NCBI GenBank assembly: GCA_034437515.1
Contig: DAOTTX010000232.1
Coordinates: 3,647 to 67,646, forward strand
Length of the DNA stretch: 64,000 bases
Source: DAOTTX01 sp034437515
Lineage (GTDB): Bacteria; Chloroflexota; Anaerolineae; Aggregatilineales; Phototrophicaceae
Direction: 5' to 3'
Shown: one piece after another, positions 1 through 7,994 of the stretch
Layout of the letters: each line of letters opens with the position of its first letter
Position numbering within the stretch: position 1 is the stretch's first letter
The notes under the pieces: model-generated
The model's input: the letters and a program-made list of their open reading frames with translations, nothing else
Database searches by the model: none
What the model was told of the DNA's origin: nothing
Translations under genes and position numbers: made by a program

Positions 1-821
1 CCGCTGTAGACCCGGTCACCGGTGAAGATTTGCCGCAGCCGGAATAAGTCCGTGCGTGAGGTCATATCCAGGCTCATCGGCGTCACACTGACCATGCTAT
101 CAACCAGCACGGTATAAACATCGCTGTCGGGTTCGGCCTGTGCGGGGTCGGTGTCGAACTTGTAACCGAGCTTGCCCGCGTCTTCCAGCGAGGCGCGTTC
201 TGGACGGGTAGGCCAGAAGACCCGGCGGCGGCTCAGGCGGGTGACGCGCCAATCGGTATCGATGGTCGCGCCGTGGGGAATTTCCAGCTTGAGCAGGTCA
301 ACATCGTCAGGGCTGCGCTCGTGCATCAACCATTGGGCGAATATGCGCGTGAAGTGCGCGGCTGCGGTAAAGTCCACTTTTTGGTCGTAGGTCAAATGCT
401 GGTCGTGGCGCGTCTGCTGAGAGACAGCCAGCGCCGGGATACCCAAACTGGCGGCTTCAATCGCCGCGCCCACCGTGCCGGAGACAGTCACGCCGTTGCC
501 GATGTTTTCACCGTAGTTTGCGCCACTGACGACCAGTGAAGGGGTGCGATTGGCGAGTTCGAGTACGCCGTGCTGCACCGCTTGCGCCGGCGTACCGTCC
601 ACCGCGTAGGCAACGTAATCATCACCTTCAGATGTTTTCTCCGGGTAGATGTGGCCTTTGCTAAAAAGCGGCAAGCTGCGCCCCATACCGGATTGCTGCT
701 CACGCGGGGCGACGATCAAGCGATCGCCCAGGTCGGCGAAGCATTCTACCAGTGCCCATAGGCCGGGCGAGCGGATGCCGTCGTCGTTTGTAAAAAGGAT
801 GAGTGGTCGTTCTTGAGCCAT
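1..821 (-). CDS. surE: 5'/3'-nucleotidase SurE (3' end outside window)
   Basis: Reading the minus strand from the ATG at 821 gives an open frame that runs off the left edge (273 residues visible). It begins MAQERPLILFTNDDGIRSPG; the Asp-Asp pair (residues 13-14), the APREQQSGMG segment with its Ser near 44, and the SGANYGENIGNG segment with its metal-binding Asn near 97 are the SurE metal site. The visible end, VSVTPMSLDMT, matches the usual C-terminal region of the family. SurE enzymes are cytosolic, metal-dependent phosphatases that dephosphorylate nucleoside monophosphates. Because the frame leaves the window only a short tail should be missing. It is transcribed towards the window edge and is separated by about 75 bp from the stop of the histidine kinase gene, which lies upstream on the same strand, so the two may be co-transcribed. 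Confidence 0.93.
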   Translation of the reverse strand, partial: MAQERPLILFTNDDGIRSPGLWALVECFADLGDRLIVAPREQQSGMGRSLPLFSKGHIYPEKTSEGDDYVAYAVDGTPAQAVQHGVLELANRTPSLVVSGANYGENIGNGVTVSGTVGAAIEAASLGIPALAVSQQTRHDQHLTYDQKVDFTAAAHFTRIFAQWLMHERSPDDVDLLKLEIPHGATIDTDWRVTRLSRRRVFWPTRPERASLEDAGKLGYKFDTDPAQAEPDSDVYTVLVDSMVSVTPMSLDMTSRTDLFRLRQIFTGDRVYS

Positions 822-896
822 AATGTCTTACACCAATGCTACATAAAGGGTTTCCTCAGTGTAAGACGGTAACGTTAAAATCGCGTTAATTTCGAG

Positions 897-2363
897 TTAT
901 GCCGAGGGTAAGGTAAAACTGAACGTGCTACCCTGACCGAGTTTGCTTTCCACGCCGACCTCGCCACGTAACTTGCGCACAATCCGCTGCACGACCGACA
1001 AGCCCAATCCGTGCCCCTCGATTTTGACCTGATTCAGCCGCGTAAACGGGGTAAAGACACGCTCTTGCTCATCCGGGATGAGGCCGTTGCCGTTATCCCG
1101 CACCCAGAAGCGCACCATACCATCGGGTTGTTTATCCGCGCCGAGGGTGACGACGGGCGGGTCACCGCCATATTTCATGGCGTTGCTGATGTAGTTCATC
1201 CACACTTCTTCGACCCAGGGGCCGTATCCTTCGGCGTCGGGCCATTCGGCCGGCGATTGGATGGTCGCGCCGGTTTCCTCGATCATCGCGTTGAGCCGTT
1301 TCTTGGCACTTTCGACGATGTCATTGGTAAACAGCGGCTCCAGTTGAGCTTCATCCATCTTATTGACGCTTGCCAGTAGCAGCAGCGCGTTGACGATCTG
1401 CTTGAGCTTGTAGCCGCTCTCCATGATGAGTTCGAGGTGTTCTTTGATCTTGTCTTCCGACATTCGACCATAATAATTGATGACCAGACTGGTAAAGCCC
1501 ATCATACTTGCAATCGGATTTTTCAAGTCATGGGCGACGGTATGAGCGAAGGCGTCAAGTTCTTCGTTGCGTGCTTGTAGTTCCAACGCTTGATGCCGCA
1601 GCATTTCCTCGTTGCGCTTACGCAACGTGATGTCCTGCGCCGCGCCGTAGATATGCACCACCCGTCCGCTTTCCGGGTCAACAACCGGGTATCCGTGATC
1701 GCGCAGCCAACGGGTTTTCCCGGCTTTGGTCTTGATGCGAAACTCGGTAATGTCCGTCTCACCGCTGAGCAGCCGGGCGAAGCGTTCCATACCGGCTCGC
1801 TTGTCTTCCGGGTGGATGAGCCGTTCCCAACCGTCTTGATCGACCTCCTCGAAGGTGTAGCCGGTGATGTCATGGAAGGCTTGTGTGCTCCAATCTTTCT
1901 TGAGGCTGCCATCTTCGTTGACGATGTAGGAATAGGCATAATCGGAGACAGTTTCTGAGATGATCTGGTGTCGCTGTTGGATCTTCTCGCTTTTACGCCG
2001 CAAAGACTGCCAGCCGAGATGCTGCGAGAGCCGGTGCCGTAATAACCGCATGTTGACCGGGCGCAGCAAGCAATCCGCCGCCCCTGCCGCGAAAAGTGCG
2101 TCGAGCTTCTCGACGTCTTCGGTCAGCACGAGTATCGGGAGTTCTTGCGCGCCGGGTTGGGCGAGGAGTTGTTCGCATAAGGCGACACTGTTTACATCAG
2201 CGGAGTCGACCAGTAAGGCCGCATTGGGCATATCCGCGTTCCCGTTTAGATGCAAGGGCAGAGTCTCACAGATGACATGATAGCCCTCTGCGCTGAGTTG
2301 TTCATAGAGTGTTTGTCGATGGATTGTGTCATGGTCAATGAGTAGAAGTGTTTGTGAGTCCAT
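897..2363 (-). CDS. Hybrid sensor histidine kinase: receiver-PAS-HisKA-HATPase
   Basis: Protein of 488 residues starting at MDSQTLLLIDHD. An in-frame start 34 codons further up exists, but the receiver fold begins at MDSQ, so the shorter start is preferred. Domains in order: N-terminal receiver-like domain (about 3-115), PAS/PAC sensor (about 130-250, ending GAAQDITLRK), HisKA helix with the phospho-acceptor His in AHDLKNP (about 277), and HATPase_c with NAMKYGG, RDNGNGL and GHGLGLSVV boxes. There is no membrane segment or signal peptide, so it should sense a cytoplasmic cue. In the receiver the usual conserved Lys of the K-P pair is Arg (CLLRPVN), so phosphotransfer chemistry may be altered. 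It has no cognate full-length regulator beside it; single-domain response regulators occur far away at 62-63.6 kb. Family assignment is firm, the signal is unknown. Confidence 0.9.
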   Translation of the reverse strand: MDSQTLLLIDHDTIHRQTLYEQLSAEGYHVICETLPLHLNGNADMPNAALLVDSADVNSVALCEQLLAQPGAQELPILVLTEDVEKLDALFAAGAADCLLRPVNMRLLRHRLSQHLGWQSLRRKSEKIQQRHQIISETVSDYAYSYIVNEDGSLKKDWSTQAFHDITGYTFEEVDQDGWERLIHPEDKRAGMERFARLLSGETDITEFRIKTKAGKTRWLRDHGYPVVDPESGRVVHIYGAAQDITLRKRNEEMLRHQALELQARNEELDAFAHTVAHDLKNPIASMMGFTSLVINYYGRMSEDKIKEHLELIMESGYKLKQIVNALLLLASVNKMDEAQLEPLFTNDIVESAKKRLNAMIEETGATIQSPAEWPDAEGYGPWVEEVWMNYISNAMKYGGDPPVVTLGADKQPDGMVRFWVRDNGNGLIPDEQERVFTPFTRLNQVKIEGHGLGLSVVQRIVRKLRGEVGVESKLGQGSTFSFTLPSA

Positions 2364-2538
2364 AAAATCAAAATATCTGCTAGCAACAAAGATCAGAGTG
2401 CCATGTCTCAACGGCAGCACTAACCGGACTGCATGGATGTGGAAGTTTGAAAAGCCAGTTAGCACTCATTATAGCGCATGTGAAGCCGGATGCGAATTGC
2501 ACAAACGTACACCGAGGGCAATTGCATCTGGGGCAGGC

Positions 2539-2605
2539 GGAGCACACGCGGGTGCTCCCCTACAAACCATCGCAGATATTGTCGGGGCAGACCGGTGTGT
2601 CTGCC
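2539..2605 (+). repeat. Two short palindromes, each followed by CTAC
   Basis: GGAGCAC (2539-2545) pairs with GTGCTCC (2552-2558) and is followed by CCTAC. GGCAGAC (2586-2592) pairs with GTCTGCC (2599-2605) and is followed by TAC. The same design, a hairpin ending in CTAC, recurs in other spacers of the window (3505-3527, 3772-3783, 32486-32505 and, reversed, 44523-44540), so these look like copies of a small dispersed palindromic repeat. Confidence 0.5.
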
Positions 2606-2812
2606 TACGACAGATTGTTCTCATATTTCTGAAATGACGATAGCACCCCACTTTTGCTGTTCATGCTATTTGATGGCTACTACGAGCTATGCTTGAATTT
2701 TAAACAAGGGCTATGCCCATAAAATGCAGAATATCCAGTCATAGATATGACTCTACTGAAAAAAGGTCATTTTGCCGAAAATTTGACCCGTTACCACAAC
2801 ATTTTGAACCTC

Positions 2813-2837
2813 TATGACCCACGTTTTTCGGGTCATA
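2813..2837. promoter_or_regulatory. Inverted repeat upstream of promoter
   Basis: TATGACCC (2813-2820) and GGGTCATA (2830-2837) are perfect inverted arms around a 9-base T-rich loop. The right arm abuts the -35 box of the promoter at 2838, so it could be an operator or an RNA hairpin. No regulator gene is adjacent to identify it. Confidence 0.4.
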
Positions 2838-2867
2838 TTGAGTTCTTTCAGCGGAGTCAGATATACT
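2838..2867 (+). promoter_or_regulatory. Sigma70-type promoter for the interrupted membrane gene
   Basis: TTGAGT at 2838-2843, an 18-bp spacer and TATACT at 2862-2867 form a good vegetative promoter about 48 bp upstream of the ATG at 2915. A GGAG ribosome site at 2905-2908 follows. Confidence 0.5.
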
Positions 2868-2914
2868 GTGGGAATATTAAGTACCGATAGGCGAAACAGC
2901 CTTTGGAGTAGAAT

Positions 2915-3487
2915 ATGTTTGACCCGGCAAAAATTGGAAAAGTCGTTGCCGAATACGATAGCTCCAGGATATGAGTAGCAACAATTATCCTCGAATACGC
3001 ATTCCTCATTCTGTATTTTGGATTTCTCTGGCTGACTGCCGGTGTAGAATCCGCACAGACCGCGCGGTACATCGGTGATCTGTTTTTTGCGCAGTTCTTT
3101 GGGCAGTTTATAACGGTAATACTGGCAATCCAAATTGGCGGTCAACAGCAGCAGGTTGCCCGTTGGACTCTCGTCCTTGTTTACGGTGGGTTAGGCCTGT
3201 GGATCATACTCGACCTGACCGAAGGATGGCTGCCAGCGGTTATCTGGGTGATGTCGCTGGTCATCGGCTTGATAACCGACCGCGACAATGCGCTCGGTAA
3301 CGCTATCGCGAAGGGAGGATGGTTGATCATTGCGGGATTCGTCGCGGCATTGATCGGTAGTATGGCTGGTGTGCCGGAGGAGTCTCTATTGTTCGACGAC
3401 ATCGGCACTACGGCGGGTTGGGGGATGGTCTATTACACCGGGTTACTGCTGACGAAATGGTACATCGCCGCGCATAACGGTAGATGA
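2915..3487 (+). pseudogene. Integral membrane protein gene interrupted by one in-frame TGA
   Basis: An ATG at 2915 with a clean GGAG Shine-Dalgarno six bases upstream starts MFDPAKIGKVVAEYDSSRI, then TGA at 2972-2974, and the same frame stays open for 170 further codons to the stop at 3485-3487. The continuation (VATIILEYAFLILYFGFLW...) is strongly hydrophobic with about five membrane segments and ends KWYIAAHNGR. No ATG, GTG or TTG codon follows the TGA in frame until a GTG at 3248, which would lose the first membrane helices. Reading TGA as Trp would restore a 190-residue protein. I do not recognise the family. It may be a recent nonsense mutation, a sequencing or assembly error, or recoding. 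Promoter and ribosome site look intact, which argues for a very recent event. Confidence 0.7.
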
Positions 3488-3792
3488 CTCATTGACAGCC
3501 AACCGCCGAGCGTTGAAAACGCCCGGCTACTTGAGCAAGCGAATATGTGTAACATACGTGTCAAGTTAAGCTGATGGTGCTTCAATATGCAGCTATTCTG
3601 ACCCCTATCCCCTAAATCCCCCTTATCCCCGTAGACGGAGAAAGGGGGACTTGCACCTACAAAGCCGCAAAATGCACGAGCAAAGTAGCATCTAAGCCTT
3701 AGCGAGCATGTTACCCTCCCTGTCTACGTGGAGGGTGGGCTGACCGCAGGTCAGACCGGGTGGGGTCCAAAAGCCCTGCGGCTCCTACATTT

Positions 3793-3821
3793 TTGTTTTT
3801 AGGCATCCAGCAAGTTATACT
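3793..3821 (+). promoter_or_regulatory. Promoter of the GH38-nanE operon
   Basis: TTGTTT (3793-3798), 17 bp, then TATACT (3816-3821). The last base of the -10 box is the first base of the operator core, which is the geometry expected of a repressible promoter. Confidence 0.55.
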
Positions 3822-3834
3822 GGTATAGACCAAT
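3819..3834. promoter_or_regulatory. GntR/HutC-type (NagR/DasR-like) operator
   Basis: ACTGGTATAGACCAAT contains the core TGGTATAGACCA (3821-3832). The identical core recurs directly in front of the gntR gene at 12021-12032. The site resembles the dre sites bound by DasR and NagR/YvoA in GlcNAc regulons (consensus like TGGTCTAGACCA). Its position over the -10 box implies repression by the regulator encoded at 12036. Confidence 0.75.
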
Positions 3835-3852
3835 TTGCAGACTGGATGTGCA

Positions 3853-6800
3853 ATGCTCGACAGACGTTCTGATGTGCTGGCACGGCTCGCTGCTCGCTTG
3901 AATCTAATCGCTGCTCATGTTGTGAAACAACGGCACACATTACCAGAACTCCAATTCAAGACCGCTGATATGGAATGGCAACCGCTCCCCTACAATAATT
4001 ACTGGGGTACGTGGAACCAGGATTTTTTTATGCGGACGCGCTACCAGATCCCGGCGGACTGGCCTTTAGACGCCTCGATTGCGCTGCATTTGCCACTTGG
4101 TGACGCCGAAGATGGCTTCAACGCCCATCCAGAGGCGTTGATTTACGTCGACGATGTGCCTATGACCAGTGTGGATACCCGCCATATACTGATAACGCTG
4201 CCGAATGCGCTTAAAGACCATAATCCACACGAGTTGCTGCTCGACGGTTGGACGGGGTTAGGCGGTTCGTTATGGGGAGATGATCGCCAGCGGCTCTATT
4301 TGCGACCGTGTGCGCTGGTTCTGCTCGATGACGATGCACGACGCTTTGTGATACTGGCACGCAACGCACTCGACTCGGCGACGCACATGCCGGCAGATAC
4401 ACCGCAACAGGTCAGGTTGATGACGGCGTTGGTCGATGTGCTGAATAAGGTCGATACGCGCACTCCTATTGGAGAAGCGTTCTACGGATCAATACCGGCG
4501 GCGCACGCACAGTTACAGCAAGTGATTGACGACCTCGGCCCATCGCTGGATGTCACCATCCACGCAGCCGGACATGCCCACATCGACACCGCGTGGTTAT
4601 GGACGCTCGACCAGACCCGACGCAAAGTCGCGCGGACGTTTCATACCGCACTGCATTTGATGGAACGCTTCCCGGATTACTATTTCACACAGAGCCAGCC
4701 TCAACTTTACGAGTTTATCCGTGAAGATCACCCCGACCTGTTCGAGCACATCAAGCACGCGGTCGCTGAGGGGCGCTGGGAACCTATCGGTGGCATGTGG
4801 GTGGAGGCCGACTGCAACATCACCGGGCCGGAAAGTCTGGTACGGCAGTTCTTGCTTGGTCGGCGTTATTTCCGCGAGCACTTCGGTGCGGAGGCCGAAT
4901 CGCCGGTGTTATGGTTACCGGATACGTTTGGCTTTCCAGCGACGCTGCCGCAGATCATGGCTGAGGCCGGTATCCGTTATTTCTTCACCACCAAGCTGCG
5001 CTGGAATGAACACAATGATTTTCCCTACGACTCGTTCTGGTGGGAGGGGTTAGACGGCACCCGTGTGCTGGCGCACATTACCCCCACACCGATGCAATCC
5101 TGGCTGCGCATGGCGACCTACAACGCTGAAGCCAACGCGCAATCTCTGGTTGAGACGTGGGAGCGCATGAAGATGAAGTCCCGGCAGAACCGGGCGTTGA
5201 TGGCCTACGGTTGGGGCGATGGTGGTGGCGGCCCAACCCCCGAAATGCTGGAAAATTTGACAACGCTGCATGTGTTCCCCGGTGTGCCGAAGGCGCAGCC
5301 CGGCAAGGTGATCGACTTCTTCGAGACGCTCGAACGGGAATCTGGTGATAAGTTACCGAACTGGAACGGCGAACTCTACCTCGAAACGCATCAGGGCACG
5401 CTAACCAGCCAGGCGTGGATCAAACGCGCCAATCGCAAGGCCGAAGTGCTGCTCCACGACGCCGAATATCTGGCCGTGCGTGCGATGCTGCTAGATAAGA
5501 GCTATGTCTACCCGCAGGAAGAACTCAATGTCGCGTGGCGGTTGCTGCTGCTCAACCAGTTTCATGATATTCTGCCGGGAACCAGTATCGGCGCGGTCTA
5601 CGACGACGCCCGTGAACAGTTCGCCGCGCTCACCGAGTCCGTAACCGCACTGCGTGACGCCGCCCTCGACGTCATCGCCCGCCATGCTGGCGGTGACTGG
5701 CTGGTGGTTAATACGATAGAATATTTTGGTTCCAGTGTTGCTCTGTTACCTGAAAAAGTACCAGTCAATCATCATTTGACATACTGGTCTCGTGAACCTG
5801 CCGAGGAAAGAGACTGTGTTACCCAAGAAACATCTGAGGGAACTCTGGTTCATCTTAACAATATTTCACCGTACAGTGCAGGCAGACTAAAGATAGTAGA
5901 AGGTGCAGAGGCCGAGTTAGCAGGGCGTATCGAATCACGCCGTCAAAGTTTATACCCCAGCAAAATACCGTTGTTCAAACTAAACACGACGATTGCACGT
6001 CCTGACTTGTTGGAGAATCTAGAGTTGCAGGCACACTTCGATGATAAAGGCCATTTGACTGCTTTGTGGTATAAGAATATGCAGTGGGATGTACTTTTAC
6101 CCGGCAAGATCGGCAATCAATTTCAACTCTTTGAAGATCGTCCGCTGCGTTTTGATGCGTGGAATATCGATCCTGACTATGAGTCACGCATGTGGGCGAT
6201 TGACGCCGCCGAAAGCATCGAAGTCGTCGAAACCGGACCAATCCGTGCCACTCTTAAGATGGTCTGGCGCTACATGCAAAGCACGATCACGCAGTATATT
6301 TCTGTTTATCGTGACCAGCCCTTTTTAGAATTCCGCACTCATGTAGACTGGCATGAACGCAATATGCTGCTTAAAGTGGCCTTTCCTATCAACATAGAAG
6401 CCGATCATGCGAACTATCATATCCAATGGGGAGAGGTACAACGCCCTATGCATCGCTCGACCTCTTGGGATGCCGCTCAATATGAAGTTGTTGCCCATCA
6501 TGCGGCTACCTTAGAAGATCATGTTTGTGGCGTTGCGCTGCTCAACAACAACAAATATGCCTATGATATTCGTGATAATGTAATGCGGCTAACGCTGCTC
6601 AAGAGTGCCACTTACCCCGATCCATACGCGGACATTGGCAAGCATGAATTTACCTATCGCCTCTATCCCTACAGCTTATCGATGAGAGATAGAGCAATTC
6701 AGTCAGCCTATCACTTGAATTACCCCTATCTTGTATGCAAAGCATCTGGCGAATCTGACCCATTGGAATCTCCATTAGTTTTCCCTGAAGGTGGACTGAA

Positions 6801-7056
6801 AGAAAGAACCATCAAACTTGCCGAGGATCGCAGTGGAATCATCATACGCATGCACAGCAACGTCGCTGACAGGCCAGGTACTTTTGAGACTCAAATCCAT
6901 TTTACGTTTCCAGTAGCGGCGGTTTGGCGTGTGAATATACTAGAAGAAAAACAAGAACAACTCGTCCCCGCGCCTGATGAGAAAACCACCTTCGTCTTGA
7001 ACGTCCGCCCTAATCAGATCATCACCCTGCTCGTCAAGCCAAAGGATTGGCGATGA
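3853..7056 (+). CDS. GH38 alpha-mannosidase
   Basis: Large enzyme of 1,067 residues. I take the ATG at 3853; a TTG at 3837 minus two lies inside the operator region and is less likely. The family signatures are present: the zinc motif HAAGHAHIDTAWLW (near 240), the nucleophile Asp in LWLPDTFGFPATLP (near 355), and LNQFHDILPGTS with its metal-binding His (near 565). The middle and C-terminal beta domains follow. GH38 retaining enzymes remove alpha-mannosyl residues, typically from N-glycan-type oligosaccharides; the absence of a signal peptide suggests action on imported oligosaccharide. The stop overlaps the start of the next gene (ATGA). Bases from about 5700 to 6960 are visibly richer in A/T than the first half of the gene and the neighbours, suggesting mosaic origin. 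First gene of a five-gene operon controlled by the operator at 3819. Confidence 0.93.
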   Translation: MLDRRSDVLARLAARLNLIAAHVVKQRHTLPELQFKTADMEWQPLPYNNYWGTWNQDFFMRTRYQIPADWPLDASIALHLPLGDAEDGFNAHPEALIYVDDVPMTSVDTRHILITLPNALKDHNPHELLLDGWTGLGGSLWGDDRQRLYLRPCALVLLDDDARRFVILARNALDSATHMPADTPQQVRLMTALVDVLNKVDTRTPIGEAFYGSIPAAHAQLQQVIDDLGPSLDVTIHAAGHAHIDTAWLWTLDQTRRKVARTFHTALHLMERFPDYYFTQSQPQLYEFIREDHPDLFEHIKHAVAEGRWEPIGGMWVEADCNITGPESLVRQFLLGRRYFREHFGAEAESPVLWLPDTFGFPATLPQIMAEAGIRYFFTTKLRWNEHNDFPYDSFWWEGLDGTRVLAHITPTPMQSWLRMATYNAEANAQSLVETWERMKMKSRQNRALMAYGWGDGGGGPTPEMLENLTTLHVFPGVPKAQPGKVIDFFETLERESGDKLPNWNGELYLETHQGTLTSQAWIKRANRKAEVLLHDAEYLAVRAMLLDKSYVYPQEELNVAWRLLLLNQFHDILPGTSIGAVYDDAREQFAALTESVTALRDAALDVIARHAGGDWLVVNTIEYFGSSVALLPEKVPVNHHLTYWSREPAEERDCVTQETSEGTLVHLNNISPYSAGRLKIVEGAEAELAGRIESRRQSLYPSKIPLFKLNTTIARPDLLENLELQAHFDDKGHLTALWYKNMQWDVLLPGKIGNQFQLFEDRPLRFDAWNIDPDYESRMWAIDAAESIEVVETGPIRATLKMVWRYMQSTITQYISVYRDQPFLEFRTHVDWHERNMLLKVAFPINIEADHANYHIQWGEVQRPMHRSTSWDAAQYEVVAHHAATLEDHVCGVALLNNNKYAYDIRDNVMRLTLLKSATYPDPYADIGKHEFTYRLYPYSLSMRDRAIQSAYHLNYPYLVCKASGESDPLESPLVFPEGGLKERTIKLAEDRSGIIIRMHSNVADRPGTFETQIHFTFPVAAVWRVNILEEKQEQLVPAPDEKTTFVLNVRPNQIITLLVKPKDWR

Positions 7057-7994
7057 AATCGACGGTGATTGGCGTGGATGTCGGCGGCACCAAGATCGCC
7101 GCGCACATCAGCGACGGTACGCTGTGGCACACAGCAGAGACTACCATCGCCACACCTGATGCGGCACGTCCGGCGGTGTTGACGGGCCTCATCCCTGGCA
7201 GTGAGGCACACACCCGCGCTCTGGATGCGGGTCGGTCGGCGTTGCTGGCGACAATTATCACACTGTGTCAATCGCTGCGCGGGCAGGTCACTGACCGGGA
7301 GATCGTGGCCGTGGGAATCGGCAGTGCGGGGCAGATCGACCCGGTAAACGGCGTCGTGCTGGACGCCAACGAGAACATCGTCGGGTGGCGGGGTGCGACC
7401 ATCGCGGAAACGGTCGGCGATGCGCTTGATCTGCCGGTGTACGTCGATAACGATGTGCGCGTGATGGCACTGGCAGAAACCACGCTTGGTGCAGCGCAGG
7501 AATACCGCCATGTGCTGTGCATCACGGTCGGCACAGGGATCGGCGGTGCGATTGTGATTGACGGGCGGTTGTGGCACGGGGCGCACTTCAGCGCGGGTGA
7601 GATCGGCTACATCTATGGCGCGGACGGACAGTCTATCGAGGGGCTTTATGCCGGGCCAGCCATTGAGCGACGCTACGGATCATACACACTGCGCGAGATC
7701 GCTGACCGCGCCAAAAACGGCGATACCACCTGCATTCAGGCGATTCAGGACGCCGCTCGTCAGCTTGGTTTGCGGATCGCGCCGGTGCTGGCGCTGCTCG
7801 ACCCGCAGGCGCTGGTCGTCGGGGGGGGCGTGCCGCAGATTGGTGCATTGTGGTGGGAGCCGTTCGTCGCCGCGCTGCGTGAGGCACCGCTTGGTTCTGT
7901 GCGTGAGATGCCGGTGTTGCGGGCACAGTTCGGCAACCGGGCCGGGATGATCGGCGCGGCGGTATTGGCGATGCAAAAGGTCAAGCAATCATGA
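7053..7994 (+). CDS. ROK family sugar kinase, zinc motif absent
   Basis: 313-residue ROK protein starting at the ATG that overlaps the mannosidase stop. The N-terminal phosphate loop IGVDVGGTKIAA, the catalytic YVDNDVRVMALAE segment (Asp near 132) and the TVGTGIGGAIVIDG loop are clear. The Cys-rich zinc motif normally located after the GHxxx segment is missing: here GEIGYIYGADGQSIEGLYAG. With NanE encoded two genes downstream, the likely substrate is ManNAc or GlcNAc, phosphorylated at O6 in the cytosol; this is inference from context. There is no DNA-binding domain, so it is a kinase rather than a NagC-type repressor. Its stop overlaps the next start by four bases, giving translational coupling. 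Confidence 0.88.
   Translation: MKSTVIGVDVGGTKIAAHISDGTLWHTAETTIATPDAARPAVLTGLIPGSEAHTRALDAGRSALLATIITLCQSLRGQVTDREIVAVGIGSAGQIDPVNGVVLDANENIVGWRGATIAETVGDALDLPVYVDNDVRVMALAETTLGAAQEYRHVLCITVGTGIGGAIVIDGRLWHGAHFSAGEIGYIYGADGQSIEGLYAGPAIERRYGSYTLREIADRAKNGDTTCIQAIQDAARQLGLRIAPVLALLDPQALVVGGGVPQIGALWWEPFVAALREAPLGSVREMPVLRAQFGNRAGMIGAAVLAMQKVKQS

Larger units (their letters stand above)
2364..2914. other. Non-coding spacer with hairpins and a promoter
   Basis: No convincing gene is seen in these 550 bases; the frames that are open on the minus strand (2753-3145) are antisense to the membrane gene that starts at 2915. The stretch holds two short hairpins followed by CTAC (2539-2558 and 2586-2605), a GGGC/GCCC mini-hairpin near 2708, an inverted repeat at 2813-2837 and a likely promoter at 2838-2867. 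Confidence 0.6.
3488..3852. other. Hairpin-rich spacer upstream of the mannosidase operon
   Basis: No gene seen. Inverted repeats include GCCG-a-GCGTT / AACGC-c-CGGC followed by TAC (3505-3527), CCCCCTT / AAGGGGG (3618-3648), ACCCTCC / GGAGGGT (3713-3736), TGACC / GGTCA (3741-3753) and AGCC / GGCT followed by CCTAC (3772-3783). The right end carries the promoter and operator of the next gene. Confidence 0.6.

Noticed and set aside
2539..2605. Possible CRISPR-like repeat pair
   Set aside because: The two units differ in sequence and share only a stem-plus-CTAC design; there are no regularly spaced identical repeats or cas genes anywhere in the window.
2753..3145. Minus-strand frame of 130 codons upstream of the interrupted membrane gene
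   Set aside because: It overlaps, in antisense, the promoter, ribosome site and first part of a clearly hydrophobic plus-strand protein, and has an unprotein-like composition.
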